In this document: positions 1-9,376 of the stretch, piece by piece | Position numbering within the stretch: position 1 is the stretch's first letter | How the letters are laid out: the number at the start of each line of letters is the position of its first letter | Origin: Diplonema papillatum | Taxonomy: Eukaryota > Euglenozoa > Diplonemea > Diplonemida > Diplonemidae | Assembly (NCBI GenBank): GCA_030068145.1 | Contig: JAPJBO010000972.1 | Location: 1-64,000, forward strand | Length of the DNA: 64,000 nucleotides | Reading direction: 5' to 3' | Notes under the pieces: model-generated | What the model was told of the DNA's origin: nothing | Database searches by the model: none | What the model saw: only the letters and a program-made list of their open reading frames with translations | Program-made: the position numbers and the translations under genes

Positions 1-215
1 CGGACCGGCCTCCAGCCGCCCGCGCTGAAGGCCTAACACTCCTGGCTCAACTCTGCCACCCATATACATTTTCCCAGGGGAAGCAGAAAAAGCTCGGCCA
101 GCTCCGCGCTATTATACCAGTTCAAAACAATACACTTTTTTAGTGTAGAGAAAAGTGGGGTTGGCTCGAATAGAGGCTATTCACATTGCATGTTCATAGA
201 CCTCCAGTCTCGAAG
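1..215 (-). repeat. Truncated CGAGACTGGAGG-family module
   Basis: This is the head of the repeat module described at 216-1191, read on the minus strand and cut by the window edge. It contains the conserved lead segment (ATGCAATGTGAATAGCC, a short ACACT/AGTGT hairpin, then GCGCGGAGCTGG) and ends at the inverted-repeat tip CCTCCAGTCTCG. The tRNA-like part is partly present but altered. It abuts the next module head-to-tail, so modules occur in tandem here. Confidence 0.7.
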
Positions 216-1191
216 TACGTGCGCTCGGCTAAGGCCGGCGCGTGGCGAGACTGGAGGCAGCAGTTAAAGTTCGGGGAACAGCAAAGTTCGGGCGAAGCTA
301 AGTTCGGGCAATGCTAAGTTCTGGTGAAGCAAAGTTCGGGTGAAGCTAAGTTCGGGCGAAACAAAGTTCGGGCGAAGCAAAGTTCGGGCGAAGCTAAGTT
401 CGGGTGAAGCAAAGTTCTGGTGAAGCAAAGTTCGGGTGAAGCTAAGTTCGGGCGAAACAAAGTCCGGGCGAAGCTAAGTTCTGGGTGAAGCAAAGTTCGA
501 CGTTCTGGTGAAGCTAAGACGCGAGGCGAGAACCTCACTGTAGTGGGGAAGTAAGTTCGGGCGAAGCTAAGTTCGGGCGAAGCTAAGTTCGGGTGAAGCA
601 AAGTTCGGGCGAAGCTAAGTTCGGGCGAAACAAAGTTCGGGCGAAACTAAGTAGTTCGGGCGAAACAAAGTTCGGCGAAACAAAGTTCGAGGCGAAGCTA
701 AGTTCGGGTGAGCAAAGTTAGGTGAAGCAAAGTTCGGGCGAAGCAAAGCTCGGGTGAAGCTAAGTTCGGGCGAAACAAAGTCCGGGCGAAGCTAAGTTCG
801 GGTGTAAAGTTTGGCCTCGTACCCGGGGCCCAGCACGGGGGGGGGCCGCCCTGGGGCAGCCTTTTCCCGCCGCCCCCCCCTCCGGTATTTCTCCGGGGGG
901 CTGAGAAACTCCGCAAAAAACGCAAATTTCGGGCACATCAGGCCCCGAAACGACAGCAAACCTCGAAATAATCTTCGACCGGAAAAGTGCCATGGGCGGG
1001 GTTTGAACCCGGACACACCGGCCTGAAGGCCGACACCCGCTCACTCTGCCACCCATATACATTTTCCCAGGGGGAGAAAAAGCCAGCTCCGCGCTATTAT
1101 CTAGTTCAAAAACAATACACTTTTAAAAGTGGGGTTGGCTCGAATAGAGGCTATTCACATTGCATGTTCATAGGACCTCCAGTCTCGAAAA
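216..1191 (-). repeat. Complete CGAGACTGGAGG-family module with short-repeat array
   Basis: Read on the minus strand, the module starts CGAGACTGGAGGTCCTATGA and runs through a conserved lead, a tRNA-like segment, a C/G-rich tract and then an array of ~15-bp units of the type CTTCGCCCGAACTTTG or CTTCACCAGAACTTAG. It ends CTGCCTCCAGTCTCG followed by a hairpin (GCGCCGGC, CTTA loop, GCCGAGCGC) and ACGTACTT. The first and last 12 bp are inverted repeats. Frames stay open through the array only because unit length is often a multiple of three, so no protein is called. A non-autonomous, tRNA-derived element is the best description. Confidence 0.8.
992..1056 (-). other. tRNA-like pol III promoter segment of a module
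   Basis: On the minus strand this has an A-box-like TGGCAGAGTGAGCGG and a B-box GGTTCAAACCC about 40 bp apart, framed by complementary ends ATGGGTG and CGCCCAT. The middle hairpin has a four-base loop, not a seven-base anticodon loop, so it is tRNA-derived but not a working tRNA. Transcription by pol III is inferred. Confidence 0.6.
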
Positions 1192-1195
1192 ATTT

Positions 1196-1318
1196 TACTA
1201 GTAAAATTTACACTTTTACTAGTAAAATTTACAAGTGCACTAGTAAAATCTACAAGTGCACTAGTAAGATTTACAAGTGCACTTGTAAATTTTACAAGTG
1301 CACTTGAAAATTTTACTA
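1196..1318. repeat. Left terminal 21-bp repeat array
   Basis: Five to six imperfect copies of a 21-bp unit alternate ACTAGTAAAATTTACA with AGTGC spacers, drifting to CACTTGTAAATTTTACAAG near 1285. The unit contains the palindromes ACTAGT and GTGCAC. Its reverse complement forms the array at 6385-6500. Confidence 0.8.
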
Positions 1319-1667
1319 GGGAACTGTTGAGATTTCGAGGTGTTTTTGGGAAGAACAGTAATTTTGAAGGGGGCTCGCGTAAGGGTCACCCCCTGGAGGC
1401 AGGTGGGGTGACCTGCTTATTGTGCGCAGCGCTCGTTGTGCCTGTGCCATGCCACAAGTAGCGGTTGTGTTCATATCGAATTCACGACACTTAGTTGTTG
1501 TCCTGCATGCACCCAAGGTTTGGTATGGGACGCCGGCCCACTGCTCCATTCCAGACTGGGAAAGCACGATCTCAGTAAAAATTGATCAACCCCACGCATT
1601 TGTGAAATACCCAGCACCCTGATTTCCCATTGAATTCCCTGATCCAAATCCAAAAAGAAATCCACAA

Positions 1668-2666
1668 ATGAGCAAAGCCGCCCCGTCGCCGACAACGCCT
1701 TCTTCCAAGAAGCGCAGGACAGAATCTGCACAACTGGCAGCAGAAGAGTCGAAGCAGGTGGGTCAGTGTATTGCTGACTTCGTCGAGTTGTACTGCGTGA
1801 AGAAGGCGGACAAGGAGGTTCTTCACGGACCGCTGAAGGTCCTGGTCGGAAAGATTCTGGGCATTTCGTTCGGCACCCGAAATGGGATGATCAGCAAGAG
1901 CATCTCGACGAAGTTCAAAGGCATGGCTACGCCTAAGAACCTGGCGGAGGTCGGTGACAGGGACCTCTACGCAATCAGAAGAAACGCAAACACGGAGCTT
2001 GCGTTTTGTGGCATTGCGTTGAGGTCTCTCCCCACACCGGGCGCGAGGGCCACCGAAGCTTTCAAGAGGCTCACGCAGGCAAGCCAGATAAACCTCGAAG
2101 AATGTGATATGACGCAGCTGTACAAGGCTTGCGCGAACGACAGCATGGTGACCAAGTCACCTTCATCGCGGGGCAGGGCTGCACATACTCAAAGGTGGCC
2201 GGAGATAACGGTGCTGGGTGAGCGAGTTTTCTCGGAAAAAGAAGAACGTCCTGGACGATATTGGTGTATCGTTATAGAAGACGGATGCACCATCATTCCA
2301 GATGGCAAGGAACCAAAGCTGTGCGGTAACACGCTGGAGTTCACGTTCCTTCGTGAAATGGTCTCACGCAACTTCGCAGTTGGAGAATACTGTGGTACGT
2401 ACGAAGTTCCCCCCGCCCAAGCGATCCAGCATGGTCAGGAGATTTTGGTTGAGGCGAGCGGCGGTGTTACTCAAGTAAACATACCCCTGGCCAATCCAAA
2501 AGTTCACGCTGGTGCCAGGGTTGTGCAAAGGTCGTGGAAGACGTCCATCAAAGGGGAAGCAGCTGACCCTGAGAGGATCCCGGTTGTCGAAGACGGTGAT
2601 TCCGAGGCGGATGTGCAGCAAAGTGAATCTGACGATGACTCTGTAGTATTCCGGGGTGAGATCTAG
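1668..2666 (+). CDS. Unknown 332-residue protein, ORF1 of putative transposon
   Basis: The ORF is intact, 332 codons, with the start at the first ATG of an open frame. The product begins with a basic, Ser/Thr/Pro-rich tail containing SSKKRRTE, a plausible nuclear localisation signal. A mixed alpha/beta-looking core follows (GKILGISFGTRNGMISKSI near 63-81; WPEITVLGERVF near 177-188; RYWCIVIEDGCTIIPDGKE near 197-215). The end is acidic (DGDSEADVQQSESDDD). Residue use looks like a real protein. I do not recognise a family and no catalytic motif is evident. It lies between the inverted arrays and upstream of the zinc-finger ORF, so it may be an accessory protein of that element. It could instead be a host gene captured between repeats. 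Confidence 0.6.
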   Translation: MSKAAPSPTTPSSKKRRTESAQLAAEESKQVGQCIADFVELYCVKKADKEVLHGPLKVLVGKILGISFGTRNGMISKSISTKFKGMATPKNLAEVGDRDLYAIRRNANTELAFCGIALRSLPTPGARATEAFKRLTQASQINLEECDMTQLYKACANDSMVTKSPSSRGRAAHTQRWPEITVLGERVFSEKEERPGRYWCIVIEDGCTIIPDGKEPKLCGNTLEFTFLREMVSRNFAVGEYCGTYEVPPAQAIQHGQEILVEASGGVTQVNIPLANPKVHAGARVVQRSWKTSIKGEAADPERIPVVEDGDSEADVQQSESDDDSVVFRGEI

Positions 2667-3033
2667 CCTTTCCACCTTCCGTAGCACTGGCGTCTCTTTT
2701 ATTCCCTCAGTTTCTCTCTTCCCGCCAGGGACTTTAAAAGGTTGAGTTTTAGTTTGTGCAGTCCGATGCATCTCACATGCATGCAGTTCTGGCAAGCTTT
2801 CTGCACTTCGAGCAAGGTTTTGCCCTAAGCACGTTTTGTTTCCGATCCACAAATGGAGGAGAACGGGGATGTGTCGCATAATGCACTTCCAACAAGTGGT
2901 ACTTAGATTTTGCAGGTGCTCTCAATTTCTGGAACCGGTCACACAAATTCCGGTTCGTCAAATCGTAGAACCGGTAGGCTCGAGTCTCTGTTTCTTGAGC
3001 CCATAGGGGCACCCCGTTTTTTTTTTTTTTTTT

Positions 3034-3975
3034 CGAGACTGGAGGTCCTATGAACATGCAATGTGAATAGCCTCTATTCGAGCCAACCCCACTTTTCTCT
3101 ACACTAAAAAAGTGTATTGTTTTGAACTGGATAATAGCGCGGAGCTGGCTTTTTCTCCCCCTGGGAAAATGTATATGGGTGGCAGAGTGAGCGGGTGTCG
3201 GCCTTCAGGCCGGTGGGTCCGGGTTCAAACCCCGCCCATGACACTTTTCCCGTCGAAGATTATTTCGAGGTTTGCTGTCGTTTCGGGGCCTGATGTGCCC
3301 GAAATTTGCGTTTTTTGCGGAGTTTCTCAGCCCCCCGGAGAAATACCGGAGGGGGGGCGGCGGGAAAAGGCTGCCCCAGGGCGGCCCCCCCCCGTGCTGG
3401 GCCCCGGGTACGAGGCCAAACTTTACACCCGAACTTAGCTTCGCCCGGACTTTGTTTCGCCCGAACTTAGCTTCACCCGAGCTTTGCTTCGCCCGAACTT
3501 TGCTTCACCTAACTTTGCTCACCCGAACTTAGCTTCGCCCGAACTTTGTTTCGCCCGAACTTAGCTTCACCAGAACTTTGCTTCACCCGAACTTAGCTTC
3601 GCCCGAACTTTGCTTCACCAGAACTTAGCTTCGCCCGAACTTTGCTTCACCCGAACTTAGCTTCGCCGAACTTTGTTTCGCCCGATCTTAGCTTCACCAG
3701 AACGTCCGAACTTTGCTTCACCCAGAACTTAGCTTCGCCCGGACTTTGTTTCGCCCGAACTTAGCTTCACCTTCGCCCGAACTTTGCTTCACCAGAACTT
3801 TGCTCACCCGAACTTAGCTTCGCCCGAACTTTGTTTCGCCCGAACTTAGCTTCACCCGAACTTTGCTTCACCAGAACTTAGCATTGCCCGAACTTAGCTT
3901 CGCCCGAACTTTGCTGTTCCCCAACTTTAACTGCTGCCTCCAGTCTCGCCACGCGCCGGCCTTAGCCGAGCGCAC
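3034..3975 (+). repeat. Complete CGAGACTGGAGG-family module between the two ORFs
   Basis: Plus-strand copy of the module at 216-1191, closely matching over its full length. It has the CGAGACTGGAGG start, lead, tRNA-like segment, GC-rich tract, array of ~15-bp units and the CCTCCAGTCTCG end with the GCGCCGGC hairpin. A run of T precedes it (3017-3033) and an AT-rich TTAATTTTTTTG follows. With the copy at 216-1191 it forms a large inverted pair around ORF1. Array copy number differs between the two, as expected from slippage. Confidence 0.85.
3175..3239 (+). other. tRNA-like pol III promoter segment of a module
   Basis: Same tRNA-like core as at 992-1056, on the plus strand: TGGCAGAGTGAGCGG as A box, GGTTCAAACCC as B box, and pairing ends ATGGGTG/CGCCCAT. 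The central stem CGGCC/GGCCG closes on TTCA, so no anticodon can be assigned with confidence. Confidence 0.6.
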
Positions 3976-4146
3976 TTAATTTTTTTGTCAACCTCCCTGA
4001 ATCATGAACAACAAAGTTGGTTTCCACCTTTCGTCACTCTTACAGTTATACCTGTTAGGTAGTCCGCAGCACGACAGCAAGGAGCCGGGAATCGGCTACA
4101 CCAATCGTCCATTTGTACCAGCTCATAACGCATCGCGTCTCTGGGG

Positions 4147-6087
4147 TTGGCCTTTGCTGCCACATGTCTCCCTCTCGGCGCACTACTCCTGACGACAGGC
4201 TCGCACTACTCTGGGATTGGACAAGAAGGACAATTGCCTCAGGAAAATCATAGAATGAATCAATATCATGCATCGACGGCGCGGGTCATCGGCGACGTAA
4301 TCGCAGCAAATAGGATGGACCTTGGCATGTCTATGCGACAATGTGCTGTTCTTGGTTCGCTCGTCAAGGAAGCGCTAGGTCTTTCAATGGGCCTGTCGCA
4401 AAAAACCCTCACTGGGAAGGAAGCGAGGTTCAAGGCCATGGCCGAGGATCATTTGGGCAACATGTGGAAGTCCATGGAGTTCCTACTCTCCAAGTTTCCT
4501 TTTGCGTTGCACGAGTGCCCGCCTGCAGTGCTGATAACGGCAGACGGGTACAAGCCGGGAAACGCATTCCGTGGAGCAGCAAGGCAGCGACTTGCCATTG
4601 GGCTGACAGGGGGTATCAAGGCAACGCGGTTTCTCACTGTGTGCGACAGGCCGAAGCCTGACTTCCACGGATGGTGGATCTTCCACTGCCTGCCACAGTT
4701 GACTGCCATACAGGAAAGTACCTTCGTCAAGAAGGAATTTTGCATCCCACTGCGAAAATTCCTTTTTGGTGGTGACCACGCCGAATTATGGTCATTATTT
4801 CGAGGTGTTGGCGGAAGCGGTCACAGAAGCGCGTTCTGTGCCACACCCATCGACGAACGACTCGAACATCTGCACTCTTGTCCACGGCTCAGTCTCCAAG
4901 AAATGGATGCGAGAGGCTTCCATTGCAACATTGCTTCGCGTTTAATGCAACCAGCGTACACTGTGACGCCTGTCCTGCACGATGTGAAGGGAATCATCCG
5001 GCTCATTCTCCGAACGCTGCCGAATGCTACTCGGGCCGAAGAGGAGGTCCTTGGGACCACGAACGGAAATATGACGGGCACGCAAGCACGAGATATCCTT
5101 CGCAACCTCCTCAGCCAAACACAAGGTAACCAGAGTGTGTTGTGTCGTGCAATGGATGTACTCATCTATTTCCGGTACCAGGACATACCCGTCCGATTCT
5201 ACTGCTCAGAAGACAAGGATTCCTATCGCAAGGACTTCTTGTATGCTGTCTTGAGCTACCACGTGCTCATGTTTGCCTTGGAGTGGGGAAACCCTGGAGT
5301 GACGCGGTCTGCCTACGCGCATAGTCTCGAGCACTGGTTTGACGCCGAAGACGCGCATCGGCTCATCCTGTCTGATGAACTCTTCGAACAGTGCAACGGT
5401 GAGCGCAAGAGGTGGGTTTCCTGCACGTCGCAAGCAACGATGGAGCGGGATTTCCAGTCCTTCGAACTACAGACGAAGCATCTCAAGGAAGCAGGCTCCA
5501 AAAAACGAAGTATGCCCGACCTCGCGCCAGCATACCGTGAGCGCTTGCCACATCTGTATCGGTACGATACCATCTTCCTCTGCAAGTGCATCACAAACAA
5601 ATGTGCAGTCTGGAAGAAAGCCGCCGAGAGCTTGGAAGCACGCCTCCATCATGCCGGTTTGAGTGACCACGTGTGCCGGAAAAGTGGATGGGGACAGAAG
5701 TTCCGTAGCCTTCCAGATTGCGAAGGTGAGTTGCTGAAGATCTGCTTTTGCCGTGAGACCCTGCCCGATGCCGATGATGATGACGACGTCTCCAAAGACA
5801 GCAGCGAGGACGAGGCTGCCGAGCACCAGTGCATCATGTGTGAAAAATGCTTCCCTCGAGTCGAGGGCCTGTTCGCCCACTACGACTCACAGCACCGCCC
5901 CAAAGTTACTTGTGAATGCACAACAAACTGTCCAGCCTGCCACAAAACGACCCGCAAGAGTGGGTTGAGTCAACATCTGCTCTACACTCATGCAGAGAAG
6001 CTCACGAAGCTCACATGTCCACTGTGCATGAAAAAGTTCGGCAACGGACGCCTCAAAGATTCCCACATGCGCGAGGTCCACAGATGA
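4147..6087 (+). CDS. Unknown 646-residue protein with C-terminal zinc fingers, possible transposase
   Basis: Long intact ORF. The natural start may be the Met at about residue 37 (MNQYHASTAR), because the residues before it look like non-coding sequence read through; an ATG in another frame near 4165 also opens a short protein-like stretch, so an upstream exon is possible. The core holds acidic positions in LITADGYKP (near 127-135), FGGDHAELWSLF (near 208-219) and VLHDVKGIIRLIL (near 278-290). The C terminus has an acidic linker (DADDDDDVSKDSSEDE) and then three Cys/His fingers: CIMCEKC with HYDSQH, CPACHKT with HLLYTH, and CPLCMKKF with HMREVH. This layout fits a DNA-binding transposase-like protein, but the family is not recognised and catalysis is inference. 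It lies upstream of the right-hand 21-bp array on the same strand as ORF1. Confidence 0.65.
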   Translation: MAFAATCLPLGALLLTTGSHYSGIGQEGQLPQENHRMNQYHASTARVIGDVIAANRMDLGMSMRQCAVLGSLVKEALGLSMGLSQKTLTGKEARFKAMAEDHLGNMWKSMEFLLSKFPFALHECPPAVLITADGYKPGNAFRGAARQRLAIGLTGGIKATRFLTVCDRPKPDFHGWWIFHCLPQLTAIQESTFVKKEFCIPLRKFLFGGDHAELWSLFRGVGGSGHRSAFCATPIDERLEHLHSCPRLSLQEMDARGFHCNIASRLMQPAYTVTPVLHDVKGIIRLILRTLPNATRAEEEVLGTTNGNMTGTQARDILRNLLSQTQGNQSVLCRAMDVLIYFRYQDIPVRFYCSEDKDSYRKDFLYAVLSYHVLMFALEWGNPGVTRSAYAHSLEHWFDAEDAHRLILSDELFEQCNGERKRWVSCTSQATMERDFQSFELQTKHLKEAGSKKRSMPDLAPAYRERLPHLYRYDTIFLCKCITNKCAVWKKAAESLEARLHHAGLSDHVCRKSGWGQKFRSLPDCEGELLKICFCRETLPDADDDDDVSKDSSEDEAAEHQCIMCEKCFPRVEGLFAHYDSQHRPKVTCECTTNCPACHKTTRKSGLSQHLLYTHAEKLTKLTCPLCMKKFGNGRLKDSHMREVHR

Positions 6088-6384
6088 GTAAGCTCTGCTT
6101 TGCTTTGCAATCACCATGGTATTCCCAGCTTTGTACTTCTGCTTATTGCCGCACTTCGCTCTGTACTATATCCTAGCCCAGCTTTTTCAATGAGTGACCG
6201 CACTACCCTGAGCCCCAATACTGGACTGGTTTCAGGTGGAAAAGATGATAAGGTCCTACTTGGGCGGTTCGGTTTCCTCACACATTGCATGTGGCTAAAA
6301 AAAACGCTGAAACTTGAATGCGTGCTCTTCCTGCCCCATTTTCCTTACTTTGCATCCCAAAACACCTGCCAAAACACCTGAAAT

Positions 6385-6505
6385 CACTTGTAAATTTTAC
6401 TGGTGCACTTGTAAATTTTACTAGTGCACTTGTAAATTTTACAAGTGCACTTGTAAAATTTACTAGTGGCACTTGTAAACCATTTTCACTTGTAAAACCA
6501 CTAGT
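6385..6505. repeat. Right terminal repeat array, inverted relative to the left
   Basis: Five copies of CACTTGTAAATTTTACTAGT-type units, the reverse complement of the units at 1196-1318, degrade near 6480 into CACTTGTAAACC and CACTAGTAAATTTACTAG. The inversion is the main evidence that 1196-6745 is one element. Confidence 0.8.
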
Positions 6506-6586
6506 AAATTTACTAGTGAAAGCCTTTACTACTGCACCTCTGATACTAGTCCTGAGACCCAAAACGAAGTTGCTAACCCTGCGCGG

Positions 6587-6745
6587 TGCACTAGTAAAAG
6601 TGAAAAAGGTGTTTTGACTAGTCATTGTACTAGTGAAAAAGCATGACTAGTGCACTAGTAAAAATGACTAGTGCACTAGTAAAAATGACTAGTGCACTAG
6701 TAAAAATGTCTAGTGCACTAGTCAAAATGACTAGTGTCCTAGTAG
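6587..6745. repeat. Related ACTAGTGCACTAGTAAAAATG array
   Basis: About six 21-bp units of GACTAGTGCACTAGTAAAAA lie outside the first right-hand array and share the ACTAGT and GTGCAC palindromes. It may be the outermost end of the transposon or an independent expansion of the same motif. Confidence 0.7.
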
Positions 6746-6769
6746 AAATCCACCTGTTCCGAACCGAAA

Positions 6770-8570
6770 TCTGGGCTATTTTGTAGATTTCAGAGGGTCC
6801 CACGGCACAACTGTACCCTACCGTTGCGCTTACAGCCGTGTTCGGAATAATGTTGGACCGGGAAAAAGTCGAAGTACTTTTCAAAACCCCCAAAAGTCCA
6901 AAAAAGTTCCGGTCCAAATATTTTACAGTAGGGTTCACGCCCACAAGGAAGTTTAGAATCCAAGAATACGATAAGATATGATACATGTGGTGTCTACAGT
7001 CAAGGGCGCGCCCAAGTCCGTTAACAGCGCCCTACAACTTGGAGGTCGCTACTTTAGCCAGACGCAGAAGGTGGCGAGTCGCTGAGCGTAGTCGGCACGC
7101 GGCGTCGCCGGGCCATACGGAGCAGGGCCGGCGGCATGCCCGCGGAAGGACTCGACCTCGGCGAGCTCGCAGTGAAGCGAGCGTCGCTGAGTGAAGGCGA
7201 CGTCCTGGCCGCCGAGTGGCGGTCACGCGCGTTTTTGACGGTGGATGCCGACGACAGCGGGCTGCTGGCGTTCAAGGAGTTGATCAAGTATAGCCGGTCC
7301 CGGACGTCGTGTTCCGGCACGTGGTCGGCGACGGGGGCAATCTCATGAGTCGCCCCGCCATGCTCACCCGAGCTGCTTGTCTACGCGACCCAGGCTACGC
7401 CCATAGTCATGATCGTGCAACCACGAGTTTTAAGGACGAACAGAAACTAAAGGTAACCTGAACCAATTTGGACGCGTTTGCGGCCCGGAATTCGGGAAGC
7501 TTTGGAATGTTCGCACAATCTGCCGGTCCCATCATTGGTGCAACGGAAACATGAAAGTGCAAAAGCTGCTTCGGTCAGACTTCAAAAAACCGCCAAAAAG
7601 TGAAAACACCAGGGAAAAGTCCAAAACTTTCAGAACCTCCAAAAGCCAAACTTTAACTCTAAAAAGTCCAAAAGAATTCCGGTCCAAAGAAGTTCCGGTC
7701 CAATATTTTTCCGAATGCGGTTCCCAACGCGATTCCTTACTGTGCGATAGACGAAAGCGTCGTTCAACAAAGTCAGTTCTGCAGGAATAAGTTACGATTA
7801 CTCGTCGGTTTGTGTTTTGCGGCTGAACATGCAGAACTGTGGTCGCTTTTTTGGTGGGCCACCCCGACTCTTCCCCCACAGGAACCGGGCTGAGTATTGA
7901 GTTCTAGAAAGTGCAAGTGCCATGAAGGCAAGCAGCACCACAGCTGAGGACGGGGAGTTTCTGGGAACTTGTTGCCTACTGGGAGCGTTATACAGCTTGC
8001 CTGCCTCATGCTCTTCCGCACTTACTACTAGTAGCTCTCAATGCCCGATAGGCAGTGCGTTGTGCATTCAAGCTAATCCGACGCGGTGATTTTTATTGTC
8101 GTTGTGAACAACCGAAGATGCGAAAGAAGCTGCTTTCACAAATAGTACACCGGCTACGCGATTCACCTTACTGTGCGGTAGACCCGACGAGTAGAAACCA
8201 GAACCTGCTGGTGTCCCACCCGACGAAAGCTTTGAGCAGTTGATCGGTGGGCTCAATGGTCGGTAGCACGTCCCGAAACGACAAAGAAACGTGACTTCCA
8301 GGCATTCGAAATGCCTGGACAAAGAACCACGACGTGTTGACTGGCACACAACGCGCGCGCCACAGGCTACAAGACTGGTTTTCCGCGGCGGCGTGAAAGA
8401 GGAAGCACGCATTCTTTCGGCACACAGTTCAACGGCTAGCAGTGGCGGCGGCCCTCAGATCAGCCTTGTGCGCGATGATGAAGGAAACGCTGTCCATTCT
8501 TCTATTCTTTGAAAAGAATTCGAGCCTGGTGATAAGTCGATACTGGTATAGGAACTTCCAGCCTTCGAGG
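6770..8570. other. Gene-poor stretch
   Basis: Apart from the EF-hand-like scrap at 7136-7348 I see no supported gene. Two sites share AAAAGTCC and AAGTTCCGGTCCAA motifs (near 6893-6920 and 7655-7710), hinting at a diverged repeat. A perfect 9-bp-stem hairpin (CCAGGCATT, CGA loop, AATGCCTGG) lies at 8298-8318. Confidence 0.5.
7136..7348 (+). CDS. Short EF-hand-like protein fragment
   Basis: A 70-codon ORF whose middle reads FLTVDADDSGLLAFKEL. This fits a calcium-binding EF-hand loop: D at 1, D at 3, S at 5, G at 6, a hydrophobic residue at 8 and E at 12 of DADDSGLLAFKE. The N-terminal part (LAVKRASLSEGDVLAAEW) could be a helix before the loop. One hand alone, with no partner, suggests an exon or a fragment of a larger gene. 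Splice sites were not resolved. It is not calmodulin-derived. Confidence 0.35.
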   Translation: MPAEGLDLGELAVKRASLSEGDVLAAEWRSRAFLTVDADDSGLLAFKELIKYSRSRTSCSGTWSATGAIS

Positions 8571-8574
8571 CTTA

Positions 8575-9025
8575 CAGAGTTGTTGCGTGCCCCCGGACTT
8601 ACGGTGTTGTCCTGCGTTTTCGGGACTTTGCCCGCCGACGGACTTACGGCAGTCTCCTGCCGACTACGAAAGCTAGTTGCCTGCCCAACGGACGCCCATC
8701 GGGGGGACTTACGGCAGTATCCTGCTCCATTGAGACTTACGATAGTTTGTTGCCTGCCCAACGGACTTGCAGCGGTTTCCTGCCCCATCGGGACTTATGG
8801 AAGTCTGGTGCCTGTCCAACGGACTTACGGCGGTGTCCTGGCCCATCGGGACTTACAGAAGTCTGGTGCCTGCCCAACGGACTTACGGCGGTATCCTGCC
8901 CCATTGGGACTTATGGTAGTTTGTTGCCTGCCCAACGGACTTACGGCGGTGTCCTGCCCCATCGGGACTTACGGAAGTCTGGTGCCTGCCCAACGGACTT
9001 ACGGCGGTGTCCTGCCCCATCGGGA
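8575..9025 (+). repeat. 58-bp tandem repeat
   Basis: Copies of a 58-bp unit (TGCCTGCCCAACGGACTTAC, then GGCGGTGTCCTGCCCCATCG, then GGACTTACGGAAGTCTG) recur with starts near 8752, 8810, 8868, 8926 and 8984. Earlier copies are more diverged. Each unit is itself two related ~29-bp halves sharing GGACTTACGG. The apparent coding frames through it are repeat artefacts. Confidence 0.85.
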
Positions 9026-9376
9026 ATTCTGCTTACTGGTCTGTCTGCGCCTTTTGTGTTCGCTGATGTAAAGTCTGCGGGATACTTCTTGGTCATGATT
9101 GCAAGAAAGAACGAAGAGGAATCAAACCATCCAGGGTAAACCTATCACTTACATTGCGTAGGGGCAAGATGAAAATACCCGTCCAGGGGACTCACGGAAA
9201 TAAGCTTGTCTGGACAAGGTCACAGGGGGAAGGGAGGGTGGGTTTTCTTCCCGTCCAACGACACCCCCCCCAACCACCTGGTTCTTGGGTGGCTTGACGA
9301 CTGCGAAGCAGCATTCCCGCAGTGAGACTGTAAGAATTCTGCTTACTGGTCTGTCTGCGCCTTTTGTGTTCGCTGA
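9026..9376 (+). repeat. 40-bp direct repeats flanking a 270-bp segment
   Basis: AATTCTGCTTACTGGTCTGT followed by CTGCGCCTTTTGTGTTCGCT occurs at about 9025-9065 and again at about 9335-9376. The segment between holds the left 155-bp inverted repeat. Such long direct repeats suggest recombination or duplication around the end of the retroelement. Confidence 0.8.
9067..9225 (+). repeat. Left copy of a ~155-bp inverted repeat
   Basis: The sequence from GTAAAGTCTGCGGGATACTT to TGTCTGGACAAGGTCAC is repeated in inverse orientation at 18862-19015 almost without change. The pair encloses 9.6 kb with tyrosine recombinase and RT-RNase H sequences, as expected for terminal inverted repeats of DIRS-type retroelements. 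Confidence 0.85.

Larger units (their letters stand above)
1196..6745 (+). mobile_element. Putative novel two-ORF DNA transposon with inverted repeat-array ends
   Basis: The left end is an array of 21-bp units beginning ACTAGTAAAATTTACAAG. The right end (6385-6500) is the same unit in reverse complement (CACTTGTAAATTTTACTAGT), followed by a related array at 6587-6745. Between them lie two plus-strand ORFs, at 1668-2666 and 4147-6087, neither recognised; the second has C-terminal zinc fingers. A 942-bp repeat module (3034-3975) sits between the ORFs and looks like a later insertion. Inverted arrays around ORFs that resemble nothing else in the window suggest a cut-and-paste element, but no target duplication was identified and no DDE motif is certain. 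The exact ends are uncertain. Confidence 0.45.

Noticed and set aside
314..925. Open frames reading ASPELCFARTLL-type peptides in the modules (also 13577-16592, 51044-51638)
   Set aside because: They translate the ~15-bp repeat units; several frames and both strands are open at once and copy number varies, so these are not genes.
3175..3239. Functional tRNA gene
   Set aside because: A and B boxes are present, but the acceptor, anticodon and T stems cannot all form and the core is repeated in every module; tRNA-derived repeat is the better call.
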